From Amaurobius ferox (lineage: Eukaryota; Arthropoda; Arachnida; Araneae; Amaurobiidae): a DNA stretch of 64,000 nucleotides. Below, in pieces: positions 31,601 through 39,572 of this stretch. Under the pieces are notes generated by a model, which saw only the letters and a program-made list of their open reading frames with translations, did no database searches and had not been told where the DNA came from. A program made the translations under genes and the position numbers. Each line of letters opens with the position of its first letter. The stretch's first letter is position 1. The stretch lies in NCBI GenBank assembly GCA_951213105.1, contig OX578142.1:8790149-8854148 (forward strand). Direction: 5' to 3'.

Positions 31601-32709
31601 TTGTGTAAATCATGTTCAAAAACAATTAAATGCTACCATTATAAAACAGTTACTGAAAAGAAAAAATGTAAAAAGTGTTATGAAATAAGAAATAAATTAT
31701 GTAATCATACAGATGATGAAAGAAGCTTTATAGGTACTTGGACAACGGATGAAGTCAATTTAGCTATAGAAAAAGGATATAAAATTTTAAATATATATGA
31801 AGTTTGGCATTTTGAAAAGAAAACAGATAAACTATATAAAGATTATGTCAAAATGTTTTTAAAAATTAAATTAGAAACGGATGATAAATTAAAAAAACCA
31901 AAAGATTTTAAAAATAAAAAAGATTATGAAACATACATTAATAATTATAAAAAGATTGTCAAAGAAAAATTAGATATTGATTTAGGTGAAATAAAAGAAA
32001 ATCCTGAATGAGATTTATAGCCAAAATATGTTTAAATTCATTATGGGGTAAGTTTGGACAGAGAAACAATATGAAACAAACTGAGCTGGTAATAGAGCTG
32101 GAAGACTTTTATCGAAATATATTGAATGATAAAATTAAAGATTTGAATATGATATTTTTAAATGATGATTGTGTACAAATGGATTATAAGATGAAAGATG
32201 AATATACCAAGAATAACTTTAATACGAATATTTATATAGCAGCTTTTACAACTAGTTCCGCTAGAATAAGATTATATAAAATGCTTGATAAACTAGGAGA
32301 TAAAGTAATGTATTATGATACAGATAGTATTGTTTATATTGATGAAGGTACTAATAAAGTTAAAACAGGTTGTATGTTGGGAGAATGGACAGATGAATTA
32401 GAAGATAAATATATGATATCATGGATATCGGGAGCTAGTAAAGATTATAGTTATATTCTTAATGATGGATCTGTAAAAGGAAAAGTAAAAGGATTTAAGA
32501 TGAGTTATGAGAGTGAAACTAAGCTCAGTTTCAATGAAAGAATGAAAACAATAACAGGTGAAACTGAACGTATAGATGTAGAAATAAATCAGTTTCAAAT
32601 ACAAAAAGATAGAAATATTAAAGTGAATAAAATGAATAAAAGATACATGCTTGGATATGATAAAAGAAGAATTTTAGATAATTTTGATACTGTACCATTT
32701 GGTTATTAA
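28667..32709 (+). pseudogene. Protein-primed family B DNA polymerase, frameshifted
   Basis: One polymerase is spread over five overlapping frames (28667-30037, 30010-31053, 31019-31303, 31385-32011, 32008-32709). In order: N-terminal region with an ICLARSIVVALS motif; a Cys/His cluster (YCDYCKVSYKRSDQHKC and more, 29690-30020); 3'-5' exonuclease motifs FFDVETN, HYGKGFDFQFI and YCRSDVDIL; a nuclease-like insertion with YKVDGFYDNTVYQFQGCHWH; motif A YIDVCSLYP; motif B KICLNSLWGKFGQR; motif C YYDTDSIVYID; and KVKGF. These are diagnostic for pPolB of Polintons. Four or more frameshifts or stops make it inactive as read. It is transcribed towards the right TIR and faces degraded minus-strand sequence. 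Confidence 0.92.
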
Positions 32710-32739
32710 TATTTATAAAAATGCTATTTCCTACTGCTA

Positions 32740-33240
32740 ATTATTTAAATTTTGTCTAATACGAAACACCTATTTCTCTATAAAAATTATATTCGTTTAT
32801 TATATTTTCACTGTATTTAATAGTTTCATAACTTATCTTTAAAATTTTAATAAAATCATTCTTTATTCTAGCATAATCTATAGATAAGGATGATCATCCT
32901 TACCTGAATTTATACCATAATGTATAAAATTTAATATATTATTTGTAATAATAATATCTTTTTTATCAAATAAAGGAATCCACATATCTGAGAACTAAAT
33001 TTAATTGATAATCTTTAGATTTTATATAATTTATAATATCTAATTTATCTTCAATTTTATATTTATCATAGTCTTTTTTTAACCGTTCTAATTGAAGATA
33101 ATATATAATCTTACTTCTTTTTACTATTTAACATGCTTCTTTAAAACTATCTATAGACATTAAGAACCATTTTTTCGAATGTATGGTTCTTTTATAACTT
33201 TTTTTCTATTTCATCTAATATATATTTATAATTTATCATT
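32740..33240 (-). pseudogene. Degraded minus-strand coding remnants
   Basis: Short minus-strand frames such as DYARIKNDFIKILKISYET (near 32870-32790), QLERLKKDYDKYKIEDKL (near 33080-33020) and a possible start MINYKYILDEIEKK (near 33235) suggest one or two decayed lysine-rich genes convergent with the polymerase. No family recognised. The segment 32968-32995 (aaaggaatccacatatctga) also repeats a stretch of the TIR. Confidence 0.35.
32885..32902. promoter_or_regulatory. Perfect 18-bp palindrome
   Basis: TAAGGATGATCATCCTTA, downstream of the polymerase gene. Unrelated in sequence to the AGATCT family apart from the GATC centre. Confidence 0.6.
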
Positions 33241-33282
33241 CTTATCATTTTCTATTGTATGAATTTATACTTTTTATCTCTT

Positions 33283-33315
33283 TCTGATGCGTCTCGGTTT
33301 TTGAGACGCATCAGA
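33283..33315. terminator. Strong 13-bp stem hairpin upstream of right TIR gene
   Basis: TCTGATGCGTCTC (33283-33295) pairs perfectly with GAGACGCATCAGA (33303-33315) around a 7-base loop. It is GC-rich in AT-rich surroundings and sits just outside the right TIR. Whether it ends transcripts or acts otherwise is unknown. Confidence 0.5.
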
Positions 33316-33417
33316 ACATCAATAAATCCTATAAATTTGGAGTTATTATCTAAACTATTCCATAATTCTCATATCCTTTCTTCTTTATATTTTACTTATA
33401 AAAATGTTTACTAATAA

Positions 33418-33696
33418 ATGGAAGAGTTCAATAGACTTAGAGGTTATCCCAAAATGTTTAAATTATATGATTTAAATCCTGGGAAATATGATCTGATATC
33501 ATTGAGAAAAATTAATACTATATATGGAGATTCATTAATCGTAAAGTTAGATGTGGAAAATGAAGAAAAAGACCTTGCGAAAAAACATGTAAAACTTTCT
33601 GATGAATCATTAAATAAAATCAATAAAGGAAGATACATATTTAAGCATTCGGGTAGGATTGATGATAAATACGAATATGAATTTGAGAAAGCTTAA
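33418..33696 (+). CDS. Small conserved TIR protein, right copy
   Basis: 92 residues, nearly identical to the product of 15352-15630. The start context is again TAATAAATGG. Because it sits in the TIR it is expressed, if at all, outwards towards the element end, as is its twin. The paired copies may be kept similar by gene conversion or by replication through the TIRs. Function unknown. Confidence 0.75.
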   Translation: MEEFNRLRGYPKMFKLYDLNPGKYDLISLRKINTIYGDSLIVKLDVENEEKDLAKKHVKLSDESLNKINKGRYIFKHSGRIDDKYEYEFEKA

Positions 33697-33798
33697 TCAT
33701 CATTTTTTTAATTTTGACATTTTCATATTTTTTATTATTCTTTTTAATATATTATAAGGTATTTTTAACTTCATTTCTATTATTATATCAAAAGTGGT

Positions 33799-33816
33799 CC
33801 GTGCAGATCTGCGCGG
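33799..33816. promoter_or_regulatory. AGATCT-centred palindrome in right TIR
   Basis: CCGTGCAGATCTGCGCGG, framed by aaaagtggt and ggggcatat. Counterpart of 15232-15249. Confidence 0.7.
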
Positions 33817-34248
33817 GGCATATTTATCATCTATTATCATATATTTTTTAGGTTCTCAGATATGTGGATTCCTTTATATTAACTGAAGATGAGGTAGCTA
33901 CCAAAAATTTTAGGGCCAAACTCTTTAAAATCTATATTTTTTTAAACTTATTTATTTATTTTAATTTTTATAAAAAATGTTTAGTTTTTTAAAGATATCT
34001 GTGATAGGGATTTAAAAAAAGGGGGGTCTCAACCCCACCCTTTAAAACAGAGCATTTTTAATTAAAATCTTGGCGATTTTGATAGATTTGATCTCAAAAA
34101 CTCATTTTTTTAAGTCAAAATGAATGAAATTTTAGAGTCCTAAAACTCTCTTGATTTTTGATTTTTTTAAAAATACACGTTTTTGAATGATTTTATGTAT
34201 TTTTGACCTCAAGAGGTTGTCCTGGTTTTTAAGATTTTGAACAGTTTG

Positions 34249-34321
34249 AGTAGTATATGGGTACTACTCTGGGGTAAAATGACAATGTCATTTTGTCCCA
34301 GAGTAGTACCCATATACTACT
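34249..34321. repeat. 73-bp terminal palindrome at Polinton right end
   Basis: The first half (agtagtatatgggtactact, then ctggggtaaaatgaca) is the near-perfect reverse complement of the second half, which ends at the last base of the element. Only about two mismatches are seen. The end could fold into a hairpin of about 35 bp. Confidence 0.9.
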
Positions 34322-34327
34322 CAGACA
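34322..34327. repeat. Polinton target-site duplication, right
   Basis: cagaca, identical to 14660-14665. Confidence 0.9.
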
Positions 34328-35375
34328 TTTTTTCAAACGGAGAAACAGGTGTTCAACAAACGAAATGGATTTCATTTATCGGTCTTTTTACTTCGCGAAT
34401 TTTAAAGATACCATTCTGATGTTTTAAACTTTGTATTATATATCATTACTAGAACGAATTACCCGGGTTCTAAATAGGCATTTACTACCTATAAATAAAT
34501 AAATAATTTTACGCAATTTACCATGAAACAAAATATATAACCACAATTGATTCAACTGCTCGTGAAACATGCAATTCTGCGAAAATCTACATGTACCTTT
34601 ATAAATATGAAACACCATCCATCAGGAGTTTCCAGCTTCGTGACCGAGATGCTTGTCTATGATCTTGCTACCGTGCCTCGAATGAAATTTGAGCCGCATT
34701 TTTCTCTATTCATTTTATTTAGTTGTTAAATGAGTTGTTATTTATTGAGTTGTTAAATAAGTTGTTAAATAAAAAAATATTTTGAAATTAATTTTTTTTT
34801 CAACTGCGACTGTCGCACTAACCACTTGCTCCTCTTGTTTTATTTTGTTTCTTCATGATCTCTACGAGTATTTAGGGTGTATTAGGATCGCGTATGCTGT
34901 TTGATATAGGGTTCGGCACTTAGTGGCCTACGCACTAGCTAAGCGGGCGCGTACGCCGATCCGTGGCCATTTAACAAAGGCCACTTAGTTGCCCGTGCAT
35001 CGGATCAAAGGTGAGTGAAAAGCACTTATTAAGGGTGTATCATGCCTGTTACGCAAGTGTATATAGATTTCACTCGGCAACTGAGCGGCTCATGTTCCCG
35101 TTATGCAGATGCTTATTAACAAATTCTGCTTATTAATTAACCCTTAGCGACCAAAGTATCGAGCGCCCGCGCAACTGTTCAAAGACAGTTCTTATTCATT
35201 TGTTTAAAATAAAGAATTGTTGAAAAGTGGGAGGGGTATGGATGCGCTTTTTAAAACATTGAAATAAATTAACTGAATTAATACCTACTTTAATTCCTGG
35301 CAATCCTACTTTTTCTAGTTATGTACATAATTTACCATATATTTTATTCATATTAGTTATAAAATAGTGCATTTC
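34328..35375. other. Host sequence flanking the Polinton; GC-richer block near 34860-35170
   Basis: No supported gene. The block at about 34860-35170 is much richer in GC and CpG than its surroundings and contains an inverted pair (gtggcc 34963 / ggccac 34978) and a consensus-like splice donor AAG|GTGAGT near 35010. It could be a promoter and first non-coding exon, but that is speculative. Confidence 0.35.
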
Positions 35376-36475
35376 TTATTTCTAGGAAGATGCAGTCATT
35401 TTAATACTGATGTGAGAAATAATATTGATGGAAATGGTGATAAAATTAGCACAAGGTACAAAGCTGGTGCTAAAGAGGATGAAGCAGTTTTTTACATATG
35501 CAATATCAGTATTAATTGCAGCCAGCATGGAATCGCTTATCAAGTGACATTAAAAAAACAAAAGACATATAGATAATTGTGTAAAGAATCGTGAACAAAA
35601 TTACATACTTAAAAAGCTGTCACAATTGCAAATTACTACTTGCTTTAATTTCCAAGGAATTACACATGCAGATTTTGTTAGATCTGCAGAAACAATGCTG
35701 TGTTTGGCCATTGCAGTTCATCATATACCATACTCATTTAGTAAAACTGCAACTAATATAATATATTCCTGAAGATGTTTACTGACAGTAAAATAGCCAG
35801 TGATTTTAAATGCAAAAGTTCTAAGTTGTCCTACATAATATCTAATGGGTCAGGATAATATTAGTTCAACTTTTAAAGACTATCGTGGGTAGGTTTCTGA
35901 AAGGTGAATGTTTCAGAAGCTAGAAAGGACAAAAACTAAAGTTAATGGATGTGGAAAAAGGTGAAAATTGGTAAAACAAATTGGAAATAGGTCCAGATAC
36001 AGAAAAGGCAATGGAACATCTAACAAGTTCAGAAAAAAGTCTATTATTATGGGAGTCAGATATTTTTGCATAACTGCATGCAAATACCTAATAAAAGTTA
36101 TATCTTTATGTAACTAAATTCTCAAGAAATTAAAATGTCTACAGCCCTTACAGCAAATTCAAGCTGAATTTCTCATCTTAATAAAATTGATTGCTTCTGA
36201 GCTTCCTGAAATAATTTCACCAGAAGATATATCCAGTCCAGGTTATAAATGGATCAGACTGCTAACAGAGTGTTCTGCTGATCTTGAAGAATGGAGACAA
36301 TTTAAAACATATTTCTAGCCCAGTTGAGTCTCTTGATGTGCATTGGTCACATATTTTTAAAATGAAAGATATTACTGGATCGATTAAATATCAACTAATT
36401 TCAAAACTTGTCAAAGCTCTTATCTCTCTTCCATATGCAAATGGTGACAATGAAAGAGGCAAGTTTTAGCTTTTA
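35376..36475 (+). pseudogene. hAT/BED-type transposase-derived protein, degraded
   Basis: Pieces in different frames match the order of a hAT-derived protein: an N-terminal part near 35650-35760 (FVRSAETMLCLAIAVHHIPY), then MFTDSKIASDFKCKSSKL near 35780-35840, a middle piece around 36150-36300 (ASELPEIISPEDI) and the C-terminal dimerisation signature KLVKALISLPYANGDNERGK at 36400-36462. Several frameshifts and stops are present and most of the catalytic domain is absent. The AG before 35390 is a possible acceptor, but no coherent gene model emerges. Assigned from recalled family motifs. Confidence 0.6.
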
Positions 36476-38813
36476 TTTCAAGGAAATGATTCAGTTTTTC
36501 TTATTTTATAATGTATAGCAAAATTTTTGTTTTTTAAGTATGTGATCCTTCTCCTGGTAGTGCTTTAATTCTGTAATTTTAACTTTTATTGTTTATTCAA
36601 TTTCAATATATATAAATAATTTATAATTTACATAAAATAAATTAAGGACAAAAAGAAATACTTTACATTGCTACAAATGATGCAATTTGGGCATTAGTCT
36701 GCTACGAAATTGATACTAAAATTAACTTTAGCTGCTACGAAACTGATACGAATCTCTGTTTTTCCTGATGCGAAAGGTGATATGAAGCAGACTAGTGTGA
36801 GTGTGATCCCTGGTATTGTAATAAGTTAAGTATCTCTTGTTTAGATAGTGGTTGTCTGACTCCAAAATGATGAGTGTAAGCTCTTTGCATTTGCATAATT
36901 GATCGTAAATTTTATAGATAAAATTCAATTATTTTCACACGTTGCTCAGTCATGAATTTCCCCCATATTTAATTTTAAGAATTACACTTTAAGAATCTGA
37001 AAAAAAAAAATTTATATATGTAAATTTATCACTATATTTATTTATAAATATAGTGTTTGTAAAAATATAATCTTTGTTAACAATATAAAGTTTCTATAAA
37101 AATTTTTAGAACAAGATATGTGAATATTCTGTACAATATGAGAGTGTTAATTGAAATTGAATTTCAATAAACCAAGCTATAAATTGTTAGATATTTTTTT
37201 TTTTATAATAATACCAATTTCACAATTGATGTATTAGCAAAGGTGACTAATAATATTCTAATATATATCTATTTCATATTTAGTCTAATGGTTACACAAG
37301 TTTATCTAATTTAGAAATATGAAAATAGTAAAATGTTATATCTTATTTATTCATCTTACATGGGTATTTTAAAATCTCAAGCATTTCATGTACTCTTTGC
37401 ATTTTTATGTTACATTATTTTATTTTACTTAGCAACAAAATAAAATTTATTGAAAGAGGGAATATAAATCTCACTTGTAATACCAAAACCTTTCCCAAAT
37501 TAAAATACCAATTGCTCAGCCTCCTCGGTCAAAAAATTTACAGTATTCTACTGCTTTAGTGACAATATCTTAATACTAATTCGTAAATTATTTTTATGAC
37601 TTCAAAGATTATGCTTTTCTTTTCAGAAATAAGTTCAACCGACACAGAAGCATTCACTCACATGCCATTTATTATTTTCTGTTTCCACTTATTTTTTTTA
37701 AGGCCAAGTTTACAGTCTTAATGTATTTTTATATTGTTACATACTCTATTCAGTGCTGGGATCGGAATTTTATTCCTTGGGGCTGGCTCACTGTATCCTA
37801 AATTACGTCAAAAAGCTTTTTTGAATGTAGTTCAATTTGTTTAACAAAAGAAAACTTCAAGAAAGAAAGTCTTCAAGCATTAAAATAAGTAGGGACTATG
37901 AAGAAGTTAGTTAAAGATACATCTGCGGAAAGATTGAGTGAAGTGTACAGAGTTGGTATATTAACAATATATGAGATTAAAATGCAAAAACACCATTTAT
38001 AAGATTTTATACAGACAGTGATGTGCCAAGTTTCATGGATCAGAGAAAAACCTTGCATTAAGCAAAACTTCAACGTTTTATGTCTTTTGTAGCTTAATGG
38101 TATTTTCATTCTTGTGAGAGCTGAGTAGACCTATGGATTGAAGTGGTTTCTGAACTTTTATGAATATCTACTATTCATACAAGCATGAAGAGAAAACAGA
38201 AAACTAATTCTGTGAAGAAATAATAGAGACAGCTAGCTGTTACAAGCAGGAATAATAGATTTCTTTCAAATTGGACCCAAAATCTGGGAAATTCCGGATA
38301 AAGCTTTCCAGATAAAGGGTCCAGTACTGCAAAGTGCTAAATTTGAATAGTTTTTTATTCTGTGAATAAATTAGGTGGACACCTAATAGACTTTTCATTG
38401 AAAATATATTAAAGTTCATTCTAAAATAAGTTAATGTAGTGTACAACTTCGTAAATTAGCAAATTTTTTTTTTTATATATATATATAAAGAATGGCTGTA
38501 TTTTTTTTTTTTATATATATATATAAAGAATGGCTGTAATTTTTTTTTTCTGTCTAAAATGATTTTTACATATTTTGAAAGATTGTTTACAATATTAAAA
38601 AATTATTTTATGTTGTGATTAAATATTTTGTCATTTATAGAACTTGGAAATTGATTTTGAAAATTTTGAGCTAATTCTTTTTATTTTCTTTCGCCTAGCA
38701 TATTAATACTTATAATGGTATATCGATATTTTTTATATGAATTATCTAATTTTATTTATAGAATATTTATAGAATATTTATTCAAATATATTAACGTCAG
38801 TATTTTTTCTTAG
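36476..38813. other. AT-rich non-coding sequence, probably intronic or intergenic
   Basis: No gene recognised. Contains many poly-T runs and, at 38464-38538, a perfect or near-perfect tandem duplication of a 37-base unit that ends in aaagaatggctgta. Confidence 0.5.
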
Positions 38814-38962
38814 ATTGGCTGTAATGCAGTAAGTTGGGCCCCTTTAAGTGCTCAAATTGCTTATGAACCTGTTAATGAACATGATGGGTGCAATGACCCG
38901 TCATCATTCAAACGCTTTGTAACTGGTGGTTGTGATAATCTTGTAAAGATCTGGAAATATTT
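38814..38962 (+). CDS. Sec13 homologue, internal exon
   Basis: A 149-bp exon bounded by a polypyrimidine tract and AG (…tttttcttag) and a GTAAGT donor. It encodes [20 protein letters not shown] through [17 protein letters not shown], which matches the WD40 repeats after the middle of Sec13, a COPII outer-coat and nuclear pore subunit. The motif [11 protein letters not shown] is nearly invariant in animals. The reading frame is intact and starts in phase 0. Exons before and after were not found in this window, so introns must be long, or the exon is a stray duplicate. It is the only convincing host coding sequence seen. Confidence 0.85.
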
Positions 38963-39146
38963 GTAAGTATGAATATGTTTTATTTTTCATGTGATGCAAA
39001 TTGTACATCCAACATTTAATTGAATCCTTTCTTTAATAATTCTGAATAGAGCAATTTTGAAAATTTTTTGTTCCAACAGCTGGAAGCTTGTTTAAGTATG
39101 TATAAAGATTTCTAAAGCCTATGTACAACATTTTCATCTCTTATAA

Positions 39147-39572
39147 ATCCAGGCTGGGGCATCATTTCACCATATTCTAAGGGAGGGGGGGGTGTTGAGA
39201 CCCAGACCATCCGACCTACCAGAAAGGTGTAAGGTAACCGTTTGGACGGTCGGGAAGTGCCACCCAATTTAACCCGGAACCCAGTAGGGGAGGCATCCAC
39301 AAGGACTGTACCCTCCTTCCCCATACCACCAACCTCTCGGAAGGATGTACGGATCCACATGTTTAACGTGATCGTACTCTGCATGAACACGGCGGCAGTT
39401 GTGGCAGCGTGCAAATCCAGCGCGCAAACCACCGGGCTACTGCGCTCGAAATGTGCCAACAACACGCAGTGATCCCAGGTGGTCACTCACCCAAGTACTA
39501 ACCGTGCCCGATGCTGCTTGACTTCGGTGATCTAGCGAGAACCGGTGTTTTCAGCACGGTAGGGCCGTTGGC
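39147..39572 (-). repeat. SINE with complete 5S rRNA head and tRNA-like segment
   Basis: On the minus strand the element begins with a 118-nt 5S rRNA-like sequence (39572-39455), continues with a tRNA-like stretch (gcagtagcccggtggtttgc) and then a body shared with the SINE at 45649-45905. The 5S part retains internal Pol III promoter sequence (agcagcatcggg, ggttagtacttgg). No clear target duplication was identified. Confidence 0.8.
39455..39572 (-). rRNA. 5S rRNA-derived sequence (SINE head)
   Basis: Starts gccaacggccctaccgtg, includes caccggttctcg, gatcaccgaagtcaagcagc, ggcacggttagtacttgg and gtgaccacctgggatcac, and ends tgttgttggc. That is full-length 5S rRNA with scattered changes (for example ctagatcacc for the usual ccgatcacc). 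Joined directly to SINE body, so it is probably not a functional 5S gene. Confidence 0.8.

Larger units (their letters stand above)
14666..34321. mobile_element. Maverick/Polinton (adintovirus-like) DNA transposon
   Basis: The element is 19,656 bp, about 17 kb without the inserted Harbinger-like transposon. Its ends start AGTAG and finish CTACT and are flanked by the 6-bp duplication cagaca (14660-14665 and 34322-34327), which is the Polinton hallmark. TIRs are about 0.95 kb. It encodes the diagnostic set: protein-primed DNA polymerase B, retroviral-type integrase, A32-like packaging ATPase, adenain-like protease and a double-jelly-roll capsid protein. A PLA2-domain protein, a fibre-like protein and LRR proteins are added. 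Structural genes are on the minus strand at left, and ATPase, integrase and polymerase are on the plus strand at right, diverging at 21303-21376. Multiple frameshifts indicate an inactive endogenous copy. Confidence 0.95.
33389..34321 (-). repeat. Polinton right terminal inverted repeat
   Basis: Inverted copy of 14666-15661, carrying the second copy of the small gene. Differences include an expanded C/G run near 15020 versus 34020 and the central insertion in the left palindrome. Confidence 0.9.

Noticed and set aside
39455..39572. Functional 5S rRNA gene
   Set aside because: Joined directly to SINE body sequence that recurs at 45649, lacks a T-run terminator at the 3' side and has substitutions.
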